Below are positions 1 through 6,131 of a stretch of DNA of 6,224 nucleotides, piece after piece. The first letter of the stretch is position 1; every line of letters starts with the position of its first letter. A program made the position numbers and the translations under genes. The notes beneath the pieces are model-generated. The model searched no databases, was not told the origin of the DNA, and saw only the letters and a list, made by a program, of their open reading frames with translations. This DNA comes from Rhodobiaceae bacterium (lineage in GTDB: Bacteria > Pseudomonadota > Alphaproteobacteria > Parvibaculales > Parvibaculaceae), in the NCBI GenBank assembly GCA_002746275.1, contig NVWR01000006.1, positions 107,548 to 113,771 of the forward strand, given 5' to 3'.

Positions 1-1127
1 TAGGCCTGGCTTTCTCCGTTGAAGCCAAAACTCCCGCAGGCGGATCGCATCTCTTGTGATTGTGCATTTTCCTCGTCGCTCAAGACATCAACAACCACCG
101 CATCGGCTGGCCAGCCCTCAAAACCACTGCGAACTTTGCAGCCCGCAAAAGCGTCGGGGTCGCGCATTTCGTCTTCTACATAGAGCAATATGTTTTTGTA
201 GGGATCGTTTTCGTCCGCTGACCCGACGCGTATGATCCGGCTGCCAGGTTCGCCGTTGCTCATGGCCGAACTTGCCACGGTAACGTCGGCAAAATGAGCA
301 CCAGCAGAAAACTCAAGTTGTGAAATGTGCTGACCACAAGCTGCGGCCAAGTACAGAAGATAGTCGCCACCTGGTAAAGGTGTTTCGTTCAGCTTCCACT
401 CACATCCCTCAAGGAGTTCTGGCTGGCGACCCTCGACGATATTGAGATAGTTGACGCCGCGGCCCTGACAGACGCCACTGCCAGGTAGGCGTGGACCATC
501 GTCAGGGCAGTCAGACACTATGTCGACTGTTTCTGAGAGCAGGGGTTCTGATGGAGCCGCCGTCACCGTTATCGCATTGGCGACTTCGTAACACTCGTCC
601 AGTGCGAGAATTGCTGCGGCGCTGCCGTTTAGTTCAAAGGTTGTCGTAACCTCATCATCGCCTGTTCTGTTGCCGGGCACCTCGAAAGCAAAACTCATGG
701 TGCTCAGTGCGCTAATTGAATTTATGGGGCTTGGGTCAGCGTCGATTGGAACGAAGTGAGAGAGCCAGTCATCGAGAGGGTAGGCGGTGTCCCCAATGAA
801 CCTCGCTTCGCCTGAAAATTCGCGATCTCGATCGCCATCAAACCAATAGGCCAGCGGATATTGAGCCCCTTCTTGATCTCGGCTGAGACCATTTAACCCA
901 AAAAAATACCCATTGTTGAAACGTTCAATGCGAATGGCATTGATGTGGTCCTTAACATGTACTGCTGAACATGAAGGGGCGTCACTGCTCTCTGACTGGA
1001 CGTATTGGTTGATGGTCCAACCCTTCACCTCCTTGTAGGTTGTGCTTTGCCCTTGTGCAAAGGACACGCCCGGTAAAAACGCCGTTGTCACAATCACTGC
1101 TATGGCTTGCGCCAATAAATTTTGCAT
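1..1127 (-). CDS. Secreted cysteine-containing protein of unknown function (partial, 3' end outside window)
   Basis: This reading frame is open from an ATG at 1127 down to the left edge: 375 codons without a stop, so the C-terminus is missing. I do not recognise the family. Residues 1-24 form a typical Sec signal peptide: short n-region, hydrophobic stretch AIAVIVTTAFLPG, and likely cleavage at SFA|QG. The mature part should be periplasmic or exported. Eight cysteines are visible (C53, C179, C207, C220, C242, C264, C330, C364), which would allow disulfides. It reads as two parts: residues 26-180, which close with FELNGSAAAILALDEC, and residues 205-375, which open with a Cys-Gly-rich stretch and contain LLYLAAACG (258-265). 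There are no transmembrane segments beyond the signal, no lipobox and no catalytic motif I can name. The only ribosome site is a purine-rich GAAGAAGAAA tract, not a canonical Shine-Dalgarno. The gene is divergent from the TetR gene. Coding status is well supported by length and signal peptide; function is unknown. Confidence 0.82.
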   Translation of the reverse strand, partial: MQNLLAQAIAVIVTTAFLPGVSFAQGQSTTYKEVKGWTINQYVQSESSDAPSCSAVHVKDHINAIRIERFNNGYFFGLNGLSRDQEGAQYPLAYWFDGDRDREFSGEARFIGDTAYPLDDWLSHFVPIDADPSPINSISALSTMSFAFEVPGNRTGDDEVTTTFELNGSAAAILALDECYEVANAITVTAAPSEPLLSETVDIVSDCPDDGPRLPGSGVCQGRGVNYLNIVEGRQPELLEGCEWKLNETPLPGGDYLLYLAAACGQHISQLEFSAGAHFADVTVASSAMSNGEPGSRIIRVGSADENDPYKNILLYVEDEMRDPDAFAGCKVRSGFEGWPADAVVVDVLSDEENAQSQEMRSACGSFGFNGESQA

Positions 1128-1204
1128 GAGGTGGTTTTTCTTCTTCAGCATTGGTTGTAATGGCAGGTGTTGTGGCACAAGCACATGAAGTTAGGCCTCG
1201 ACGT

Positions 1205-1213
1205 CATATAGCA
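1205..1213 (-). promoter_or_regulatory. Candidate extended -10 element for the secreted-protein gene
   Basis: Read on the minus strand this is TGCTATATG, an extended -10 (TGnTATATG) about 78 bases upstream of the ATG at 1127. No good -35 hexamer lies at the right distance, so this rests on one short motif. It would give a leader of roughly 70 bases. Confidence 0.25.
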
Positions 1214-1300
1214 GGCGCGGAATTTGTAGGCTCTAGTTCCTTCTGCTTAGTCCCCCTCCAAAGTGAGGCTGAAAAATATGACCTTCCTCTTTTCCCCAAA

Positions 1301-1323
1301 CTGATTGAACTATCAGGTATGAT
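1301..1323 (+). promoter_or_regulatory. Candidate operator and -10 box for the TetR gene
   Basis: Bases 1301-1316 read CTGATTGAACTATCAG, an inverted repeat of CTGAT/ATCAG arms around six bases. It is followed at once by TATGAT at 1318-1323, one mismatch from the consensus -10 box. No convincing -35 is visible 16-18 bases upstream, which would fit a weak promoter. TetR-family repressors often bind a short palindrome touching their own promoter, so this is a reasonable autoregulation site. The arms are only 5 bp, so chance is not excluded. Transcription from here would start near 1330, consistent with translation from the ATG at 1377. Confidence 0.3.
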
Positions 1324-1363
1324 GTTTGTGCCGCCCCGTGATTGGCCCGGGAGCGCATGGCTC

Positions 1364-1367
1364 AGGA
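1364..1367 (+). promoter_or_regulatory. Ribosome binding site that sets the TetR start
   Basis: AGGA lies nine bases before the ATG at 1377. The frame also opens at a TTG at 1326, but that would add a 17-residue glycine/proline-rich extension and would overlap the predicted promoter, so the ATG is preferred. Confidence 0.6.
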
Positions 1368-1376
1368 TCAAACACG

Positions 1377-2003
1377 ATGCCGTCACCGGAACAGAAACCT
1401 AATCGCAGTTCGCGGCGTCGCGAGCGTAGTCGCGCTGCGTTGATTGATGCTGCCCGGGAGATGATGAGTGTTAAGGGGGTGGACGCCACCACCATTGCCG
1501 ATATCACAGAAGCGGCAGATTTGGGATTTGGCACGTTTTACAATCACTTCAAATCTAAAGACGAGATTGTTGCAGCCGCCATGTCTGTGATGGTGGAGCG
1601 TCTCGGCGATGAGATAGACCAACTTATTTTGCCGATCAAAGACCCCTTTTTTGCGCAAGTGGTCGCTTGGCATCAGGTGATTGAACTGGCCACCACCGAA
1701 CCTATCTGGGGCTGGTTTGTGCTTCGTTCAAGCCAGACGCTCTCGATGATGAATGAGGGGCTGATGCATCGCTTTCGCCGCGATGTGGAGGCGGCGATGG
1801 TGGCAGGGAAGTTCAAAGTCAATGATGTGGATGTTGTTGCGTCCCTGATTGGCGCTGGGGTGCTTTCTCTTGTGAACGGGCGACTGTCTGGGGTGCTCGG
1901 GGATGAGCAGGTGAAAGAAGGGCTGGCGTTGCTCATCACCCATCTTGGCATTTCGGCCGAAAAGGCCCGCAAGCTTGTTGCGCAACCCATTCCCACCATG
2001 TGA
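1377..2003 (+). CDS. TetR/AcrR-family transcriptional regulator
   Basis: This is a 208-residue one-component repressor-type regulator, the usual TetR length. After a basic N-terminal tail (RSSRRRERSR, 10-19), residues 20-66 form the DNA-binding domain. The recognisable helix-turn-helix runs from TTIADITEAADL (38-49) into GFGTFYNHFKSKDEI (50-64), the family's diagnostic G-x-FYxHFxSKDE pattern. Residues about 70-208 are the helical ligand-binding and dimerisation domain, whose sequence does not reveal the inducer; WGWFVLRSS (111-119) is a distinctive patch within it. The gene converges on the FAH-family gene with a 36-base gap and no clear terminator between them. It probably represses itself (palindrome at 1301-1316) and perhaps the nearby divergent FAH/PPOX promoter. 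Family assignment is firm; target and ligand are inference. The TTG at 1326 is an alternative start. Confidence 0.93.
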   Translation: MPSPEQKPNRSSRRRERSRAALIDAAREMMSVKGVDATTIADITEAADLGFGTFYNHFKSKDEIVAAAMSVMVERLGDEIDQLILPIKDPFFAQVVAWHQVIELATTEPIWGWFVLRSSQTLSMMNEGLMHRFRRDVEAAMVAGKFKVNDVDVVASLIGAGVLSLVNGRLSGVLGDEQVKEGLALLITHLGISAEKARKLVAQPIPTM

Positions 2004-2039
2004 CCGCAAGAGGGGACGGTGTGTCGGTGGCTTGTTCCG

Positions 2040-2999
2040 CTAGCCTTGCACGATTGTGTTGCGCTGGACGCCGAGATCAATTGTGCCGTCGTCCGTGGCG
2101 ATGCGTGCGGCTATCTGGTCTCCGGGTTTCAGGAAGTTCGGATTCTGACTTCCCTTTTTCTTGAAGATTTCCCATTTCTTTTGCTCTGGCAGAAGTTTGG
2201 CCATGAACATGGTGAGTTTCCCGGGTGCCTGGGCCGCGACGCCGCCTGGCGTGCCTGTCGCCAGCATGTCCCCTGGGTGGAAGTCCTGCACCTCTGACAG
2301 TTCCGTCAGTGTTTCGGGAGGCTGGAAGAACAGATCGTCTGCATAGGCGTCTTGCCGCATCTTTCCATTCACCGACAGTTGCAAATGTAGTTTCGGGATA
2401 TGCTTTACGTCCTCCTGGTCGATCAGAGCGAGCCAGGGGCCTGTTGGTCCAAAGGTGCGGTAGGACTTGCCCTTGTAGAATTGCCATTGCGGCAGTTGAA
2501 CGTCACGCGCGGATACATCGTTCGTGATGACAAGGGCGGCGATATAGTCCGCCAGATTTTCCCATGTGACTGTTTCTGGACCTTTGATCTCGCGCCCGAA
2601 AACCAAACCCAGTTCCAACTCATAATCGAGCAGGCTGACATGTGCCGGGCGGATGATGTCGGTGTCGGCTGGGGCAAGGCACGAAGATGCTTTGCGAAAA
2701 ATCATATTGAAGGTCTGGGTTTTGGGATCGATACCGCTCTCAAGGAGATGGGATACATAATTGGTCCCTTGGCAGACATATTGCTGGTTTGTGGTGATGG
2801 GGGATAACAAAGCCACATGATCGAGGGGAATATTGTCTTGTGTGCCTGCTGCCGAAATGGCGCGGGCTTCTTCGCGACCCTTACTGATGAGATCGCCGGT
2901 GGTTTCGTACGCACCGCGCAAAGGGGTGAGGCCTTGGTCAGAGACAACACCCCAGCCTGTGCTTCCGTTTAATTCATAGCGTGCGACATTGATTGCCAT
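2040..2999 (-). CDS. Fumarylacetoacetate hydrolase (FAH) family protein
   Basis: This 319-residue cytoplasmic enzyme belongs to the FAH/HpaG/MhpD fold group, metal-dependent enzymes that cleave, hydrate or decarboxylate 2-keto or 1,3-diketo acids, often late in aromatic ring catabolism. The motifs are in the expected order. DYELELGLVFG (125-135) carries the acidic metal ligands E127 and E129. ITNDVSARDVQ (158-168) carries the third ligand, D161. The basic FYKGKSYRTFGPTGPW (174-189) follows, then TGTPGGV (248-254) and the closing LKPGD (290-294) and LGVQRNTIV (309-317). About 35 residues, many of them lysine, separate TGTPGGV from LKPGD, longer than in the common HpaG-like members; this may mark a subfamily. 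The ATG at 2999 is chosen because AAGAGG sits nine bases upstream. A TTG at 3062 adds 21 non-conserved residues and would lie at the predicted transcript end. The exact substrate cannot be read from the sequence. Confidence 0.93.
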   Translation of the reverse strand: MAINVARYELNGSTGWGVVSDQGLTPLRGAYETTGDLISKGREEARAISAAGTQDNIPLDHVALLSPITTNQQYVCQGTNYVSHLLESGIDPKTQTFNMIFRKASSCLAPADTDIIRPAHVSLLDYELELGLVFGREIKGPETVTWENLADYIAALVITNDVSARDVQLPQWQFYKGKSYRTFGPTGPWLALIDQEDVKHIPKLHLQLSVNGKMRQDAYADDLFFQPPETLTELSEVQDFHPGDMLATGTPGGVAAQAPGKLTMFMAKLLPEQKKWEIFKKKGSQNPNFLKPGDQIAARIATDDGTIDLGVQRNTIVQG

Positions 3000-3008
3000 G
3001 CTTGTTTG

Positions 3009-3014
3009 CCTCTT
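3009..3014 (-). promoter_or_regulatory. Ribosome binding site that sets the FAH-family start
   Basis: On the minus strand this reads AAGAGG, nine bases before the ATG at 2999. It favours that start over the in-frame TTG at 3062, which has no such site. Confidence 0.65.
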
Positions 3015-3071
3015 TGAGCGTGGGGCATCGAAGGTACCCACCTTGCTGCGGTCTGCTGCCAATTATTGATG

Positions 3072-3099
3072 ATTTTATCATATCTGAGTATTTGTTCAA
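3072..3099 (-). promoter_or_regulatory. Predicted sigma-70 promoter for the FAH-family gene
   Basis: On the minus strand, TTGAAC (3099-3094) serves as -35, followed by a 16-base AT-rich spacer and TAAAAT (3077-3072) as -10. Transcription would begin near 3065, leaving a leader of about 65 bases before the ATG at 2999. Confidence 0.45.
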
Positions 3100-3131
3100 T
3101 TTATTCTAGTTGCGAACAATTCTTATTGAAC
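3094..3131. promoter_or_regulatory. Inverted repeat spanning two divergent -35 boxes (candidate operator)
   Basis: GTTCAAT at 3094-3100 and ATTGAAC at 3125-3131 are perfect 7-bp inverted repeats 24 bases apart. Each contains the TTGAAC proposed as -35 of the promoter pointing away from the centre. Between them is the short palindrome GAACAATTC (3114-3122), and TTGTTC (3092-3097) also pairs with GAACAA (3114-3119), giving a cluster of GAAC half-sites. A regulator bound here could control both promoters at once. The repeats are visible directly; their role as an operator is inference. Confidence 0.4.
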
Positions 3132-3153
3132 GAGTGTTGGATCAATGCATGAT
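3126..3153 (+). promoter_or_regulatory. Predicted promoter for the PPOX-fold gene
   Basis: TTGAAC (3126-3131), a 16-base spacer and CATGAT (3148-3153) form a weak sigma-70-like promoter. Transcription would start near 3160, giving a leader of about 37 bases before the ATG at 3197. The -10 matches the consensus at only four of six positions. Confidence 0.33.
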
Positions 3154-3183
3154 GCGTGCTTGATTTGTGATGATTTGCCAAAT

Positions 3184-3188
3184 GAGGA
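3184..3188 (+). promoter_or_regulatory. Ribosome binding site that sets the PPOX-fold start
   Basis: GAGGA ends eight bases before the ATG at 3197. The same frame also opens at GTG 3167, ATG 3170 and ATG 3182. None of those has a comparable site, and they lie within a few bases to about 20 bases of the predicted transcript start. Confidence 0.65.
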
Positions 3189-3196
3189 AAGCGTCG

Positions 3197-3817
3197 ATGA
3201 ATTACGTTTTATCCAATGAAAAAGATTTGAGAGAGCACTATCTCGCGCCGTCGGATGGGGCGCTCGTCAAGCAGCTTAATCATATCGACCCCCATTGTGG
3301 CTCTCTCATCGAGCTCTCTCCTTTGGTTTGTATTGGCACCGCGCGCGAAGGGGCGATGCCGGATGTCTCCCCACGGGGTGGGGAGCCTGGTTTTGTCAAA
3401 ATTGCCGACCCGCAGACCCTCTATCTACCGGATTGGCCCGGTAACAACCGGTTGGACACGATGACCAATGTGGTCGCAGCCGGTCGCGTTGGTTTGTTGT
3501 TTTTTGTGCCGGGCTTCAACGACATGTTGCGGGTGAACGGGCGTGCGGAAATTTCCGTTGATCCAGAAATTCTGGGCCAGTTTGAAATGCGGTCGCGAAA
3601 CCCCAAAAGCGTCATGGTGATCCACGTGGAGGAGGCATACCTCCATTGCACCAAAGCGCTGGTTCGATCAGACCTATGGAACTCTGAGAAGCATTTAGAT
3701 CGCGCTGCGCTGCCAAGTGCGGGGGCTATGTACCGTGATCAGATGGCGTTGGAAGATATCCCCGCCAAGATGATTGACGATGCGCTTGAGCAAAACGAGA
3801 AAGACGACCTCTACTGA
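3197..3817 (+). CDS. Pyridoxamine 5'-phosphate oxidase-fold FMN-binding protein, MSMEG_1061-like
   Basis: This 206-residue cytoplasmic protein has the split beta-barrel flavin-binding fold of the PPOX superfamily and most resembles the group annotated as 'MSMEG_1061 family', which is about this length. Key stretches are PDVSPRGGEPGFVKI (55-69), then LPDWPGNNRLDTMTNV (77-92), where the GNNR-x-DT pattern is the family hallmark near the flavin phosphate. GRVGLLFFVPG (96-106) and LRVNGRAEIS (111-120) follow as barrel strands, then HVEEAYLHCTKALVRSDLW (143-161), with the H-x4-Y-x-HC-x-KA signature near the C-terminus. Members probably use FMN or a related flavin for redox chemistry; physiological substrates are mostly unknown, and this is unlikely to be the true PdxH of vitamin B6 synthesis. 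The gene is divergent from the FAH-family gene with a shared 197-base control region, so the two may be co-regulated. Family assignment is strong; reaction and substrate are open. Confidence 0.9.
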   Translation: MNYVLSNEKDLREHYLAPSDGALVKQLNHIDPHCGSLIELSPLVCIGTAREGAMPDVSPRGGEPGFVKIADPQTLYLPDWPGNNRLDTMTNVVAAGRVGLLFFVPGFNDMLRVNGRAEISVDPEILGQFEMRSRNPKSVMVIHVEEAYLHCTKALVRSDLWNSEKHLDRAALPSAGAMYRDQMALEDIPAKMIDDALEQNEKDDLY

Positions 3818-3842
3818 GAACTTCTACTGATGTTGTAGGTGC

Positions 3843-3870
3843 AAAAAAGGCGGCCTATGGGGCCGCCTTT
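3843..3870 (-). terminator. Rho-independent terminator of the envelope operon, possibly bidirectional
   Basis: A perfect 10-bp stem pairs AAAGGCGGCC (3846-3855) with GGCCGCCTTT (3861-3870) around a five-base loop. On the minus strand the stem runs into six Ts (3848-3843), giving a standard intrinsic terminator 22 bases after the stop of the outer-membrane protein gene. On the plus strand, after the PPOX-fold gene, only three Ts follow, so it may stop that transcript less efficiently. Confidence 0.88.
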
Positions 3871-3892
3871 CGCATGACATTTCGTGAATTTC

Positions 3893-5101
3893 TCAGAAGT
3901 AGCGTGCGACGCGGAGCTGAATGAAATCATCATTGGAAAATGAGAACAGGGGGTCGCTTGCTGGGATGTTCTCGAAGAAACGAGCTTCCAGACTGGCGAA
4001 GTAATCATTCCCAAACCGGCGTTCGGCCTCAAGGGATAGGCCTAGTGCCTTGGTCTCCATGTCGACGGTGGTTGCGAGCAGTACCGCCGTTGATGCCGTG
4101 TCATTGGGTGTCCAGCGAAGCCCCAGCACGGCGTCGTTAGCAAAAATGTTTCGGGCGTTAGCACCCCGGTCATCCCAAATGTATTCGGCAACGATGCCCA
4201 CATCGCTGCTGCTCTCAAAAATCCGGTAGAGGGTGTATTCGATCCCTCCCGTTGCCTGAACGTGTTCTTCCTTGAGCTCGCGGCGCACGAAACCTTCAAA
4301 CTTGTACAGCCAAGCGCCTTTGGTCGCCTGAACATCGATAGATGCCTGGCGGATCTGCGCATAGAAGGGGGCCAGGACCAGGCTTCCAGGACCATTGAAG
4401 GTTGGCAGCAGGATTGGATCGCGACTGGTCCCCTGAAAGTAGGAGACACCGACGTCCCAGTCTTCGAACGTATTGGAGTAGCGGACAGCAAAATCAAGAT
4501 GCTGGCGCTTGTCGTCGCTTTCGTAAGTCGTCAGAGTTTCATCGACAGGTATGTCGAAGGCAGGACGTCCGCTCATGCTCGGAAATGTGCGTTCCCTGAA
4601 GTAAGGCAGCAGGTAGAAATCAAAGACCCCAAAATCCTGAACCGTGGAGATCGCCACCATGGGCTGTCCGAGTTTCTCTTCTCCATCGATACTCTCGACT
4701 GTATCGGTCTGATTGATAATGTCGACGAGGTGAGCAACTTCAGTGACGCCCCAGAAGACTTTGTCAAAACCGATGCGAAACTCCCAGTCGCCCTGAATGT
4801 AGGCATATTTCAGTTCGCGAATATCGGCGTGACTACGGTTTCCATCCTGAGCATCGAGACGGCCAAAGGGTGTGAAGACGATATACTGGTCGCCCTTTTC
4901 CCAGAACGCTTCAAAGGTGAGCTCCAGAGCTACCGAGCTGTTCCAGCGTTTTTGCCCCTGAACATTTCCCTTGTTGGGAAAGGCCTGAAGCTCCGGCTCA
5001 AGGTACCCGGTAAATTCAAAATCGGCTGCAACAGCCGGTGCAGTCAGGCTAAGACATCCCCAAAGGACTGTGACGGCACGCATGGTTTGTCGCTTATCCA
5101 T
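3893..5101 (-). CDS. Outer-membrane beta-barrel protein of the RND/LolA-like operon
   Basis: This 402-residue protein has a signal peptide (1-25, hydrophobic VTVLWGCLSL, cleavage at AVA|AD). Its mature body consists of alternating polar/hydrophobic strands with many aromatic residues and few cysteines, and it ends in LRVARYF. A C-terminal phenylalanine is the classic BAM recognition signal, so an outer-membrane barrel is likely. The most distinctive stretch is residues 116-148: FWGVTEVAHLVDII then NQTD and EEKLGQPM. I associate this pattern with uncharacterised outer-membrane proteins encoded beside RND transporters and LolA-like proteins, but I cannot name a characterised homologue. The start is well defined: GGAGG lies six bases upstream of ATG 5101. 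It is the last gene of the operon, 84 bases after the LolA-like gene, with a hairpin in that gap and a terminator downstream. A role as the outer-membrane exit or acceptor of the system is inference from location and neighbours. Confidence 0.88.
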   Translation of the reverse strand: MDKRQTMRAVTVLWGCLSLTAPAVAADFEFTGYLEPELQAFPNKGNVQGQKRWNSSVALELTFEAFWEKGDQYIVFTPFGRLDAQDGNRSHADIRELKYAYIQGDWEFRIGFDKVFWGVTEVAHLVDIINQTDTVESIDGEEKLGQPMVAISTVQDFGVFDFYLLPYFRERTFPSMSGRPAFDIPVDETLTTYESDDKRQHLDFAVRYSNTFEDWDVGVSYFQGTSRDPILLPTFNGPGSLVLAPFYAQIRQASIDVQATKGAWLYKFEGFVRRELKEEHVQATGGIEYTLYRIFESSSDVGIVAEYIWDDRGANARNIFANDAVLGLRWTPNDTASTAVLLATTVDMETKALGLSLEAERRFGNDYFASLEARFFENIPASDPLFSFSNDDFIQLRVARYF

Positions 5102-5107
5102 AAAACC

Positions 5108-5112
5108 CCTCC
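5108..5112 (-). promoter_or_regulatory. Strong Shine-Dalgarno of the outer-membrane protein gene
   Basis: On the minus strand GGAGG lies six bases before the ATG at 5101, within GGGAGGGG. It begins 12 bases after the intercistronic hairpin and confirms this start over the internal ATG at 5083. Confidence 0.7.
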
Positions 5113-5124
5113 CAGTAGGGTATC

Positions 5125-5160
5125 GTTGGCGGCGGGAACCTGTTTGTCCCGCCCGCCAAC
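5125..5160 (-). repeat. Intercistronic GC-rich hairpin
   Basis: On the minus strand GTTGGCGGGCGGGA (5160-5147) pairs with TCCCGCCGCCAAC (5137-5125): 13 base pairs with one bulged G and a nine-base loop. It lies between the LolA-like stop and the outer-membrane protein start. No T-tract follows on either strand, so it does not look like an intrinsic terminator. It could protect or process the mRNA so that the two genes are expressed at different levels. The structure is visible; the role is inference. Confidence 0.6.
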
Positions 5161-5185
5161 GTAACTTCGCTAGATTGCGGTCTGC

Positions 5186-6124
5186 TTAACGCGCGCGCTT
5201 GATGGCGTTCGTCGTAAAATCAGAGTCCGTTAGGCCTGTCTGAAACGCTATCTCGCCCCACGTCAGCCGTGTGGTCTTACCGGTTTGGTGGTTCTCCATG
5301 AACAGGTCATGAGACCGCCAGAACTGGTCTGAATAGAGCCTGTAATCAGCCATTGTCAGCGTTTTTAGAAGCTGGTTTTTGCGGTCATAAAACTCAATTT
5401 TGCGCGGCTGATAGTCGGTGGTGTCTGTCCACGCGATCTGCCGGGTATATCCGGAGTGCTCGTAGAGCGGGGTGCGTTCTGTCACGTGGCAGGTGCGTTC
5501 TCCGCAGGCTTCGTCACGCAACCAGACGTATGAGTATTTTCCGACTTCCTGAGAGGAAAAATCTTCGAACGCAAATTCAGACCCCATAAACGGTCCAGAC
5601 TTGTTGACCGATGAGATGCGCTTTACCCGTTTCAGAGCAGGCAGATACATCCACTGGTCGTCGGGATCGAGAATGTGTGCGTAGGAGAGGAGAGCCGTAC
5701 CGTTGACGTCGCGGGGCTTGTCAAAAATGATGAGGCTCCAGTCCCCTTCACTTTCATCGGTGACTTCCAAAATCAGATTACGCAGTTCGCGCTCGCTGGT
5801 TTCCCCATATGCGTTGGTCAAAAGCATGGTCATGGTGGCACTGCTGTCCCCAAAACCCGCATCGCGACGTTCTGTTTCGCGAGCGATGGCCAAACCCCGA
5901 GCGGCGGGATCATCTGCACCTGGGAGTGTTTCGAGACCAGCAAGCTCTTCAGCGGTTGCGGCTGTAATGCTTACCGGGACAGCGATCAGCATGGCTGCGA
6001 GGAACCACGCCATTGCTATTGTGCAAGCGTTCAGAGTCTTTATTCGCATCGACTTATTTTCCTCTTTCAAGTTTACAGTGAGGGCCACGATAGGGGTGGC
6101 GTCGGGAATTGAGAAGCGAGTCAT
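5186..6124 (-). CDS. LolA-like outer membrane lipoprotein-sorting family protein
   Basis: This is a 312-residue exported protein of the LolA-like family often annotated 'outer membrane lipoprotein-sorting protein' (PF17131 type), an open beta-barrel that binds lipids or lipoproteins in the periplasm and is frequently encoded beside RND/MMPL transporters. Characteristic motifs are DQWMYLPALKRVKRIS (156-171) and GPFMGSEFAFEDF (177-189), plus the closing TRLTWGEIAFQTGLTDSDFT (285-304). A cysteine pair, CGERTC (207-212), may form a disulfide. The hydrophobic signal core is at about 37-55, with cleavage likely at ATA|EE (58/59). The start is ambiguous. ATG 6124 has a near-perfect AGGGAGG seven bases upstream that overlaps the previous gene's stop, suggesting translational coupling, but it puts 25 extra residues before the signal core. 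ATG 6049 (287 residues) gives a normal signal peptide with AGAGGA about ten bases upstream. I list the first because of its ribosome site. The protein is not the housekeeping LolA itself. Confidence 0.88.
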   Translation of the reverse strand: MTRFSIPDATPIVALTVNLKEENKSMRIKTLNACTIAMAWFLAAMLIAVPVSITAATAEELAGLETLPGADDPAARGLAIARETERRDAGFGDSSATMTMLLTNAYGETSERELRNLILEVTDESEGDWSLIIFDKPRDVNGTALLSYAHILDPDDQWMYLPALKRVKRISSVNKSGPFMGSEFAFEDFSSQEVGKYSYVWLRDEACGERTCHVTERTPLYEHSGYTRQIAWTDTTDYQPRKIEFYDRKNQLLKTLTMADYRLYSDQFWRSHDLFMENHQTGKTTRLTWGEIAFQTGLTDSDFTTNAIKRAR

Positions 6125-6131
6125 GTCTTGT

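Noticed and set aside
1151..1402. 83-codon plus-strand frame in the gap before the TetR gene
   Set aside because: It overlaps the TetR start in another frame, covers the predicted promoters, has no convincing ribosome site and its translation looks like no known protein.
2004..2039. Possible terminator between the convergent TetR and FAH-family genes
   Set aside because: Only a short imperfect pairing (CAAG/CTTG) and no T-tract on either strand.
2019..2807. Several plus-strand frames of 60-135 codons opposite the FAH-family gene
   Set aside because: They are antisense to a strongly conserved enzyme and have no family motifs or ribosome sites.
3197..3817. pdxH, the pyridoxamine phosphate oxidase of vitamin B6 synthesis
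   Set aside because: Only the fold is shared. The GNNRLDT and HVEEAYLHC motifs point to the MSMEG_1061-type group.
3810..3830. Direct repeat TCTACTGA at 3810-3817 and 3823-3830, including the PPOX-fold stop codon
   Set aside because: It is only 8 bp, and the second TGA is out of frame, so it is not a tandem stop. Most likely a chance or slippage repeat.
4262..5164. 300-codon plus-strand frame opposite the outer-membrane protein gene
   Set aside because: The minus-strand frame has a signal peptide, a strong Shine-Dalgarno, a C-terminal phenylalanine and a terminator. The plus frame has no recognisable protein features, so it is an antisense shadow.
5186..6124. Housekeeping lolA
   Set aside because: The motifs (WMYLPALKRVKRIS, FMGSEFAFEDF) fit the separate LolA-like family found beside RND pumps, not the classical lipoprotein carrier, so no lolA symbol is given.
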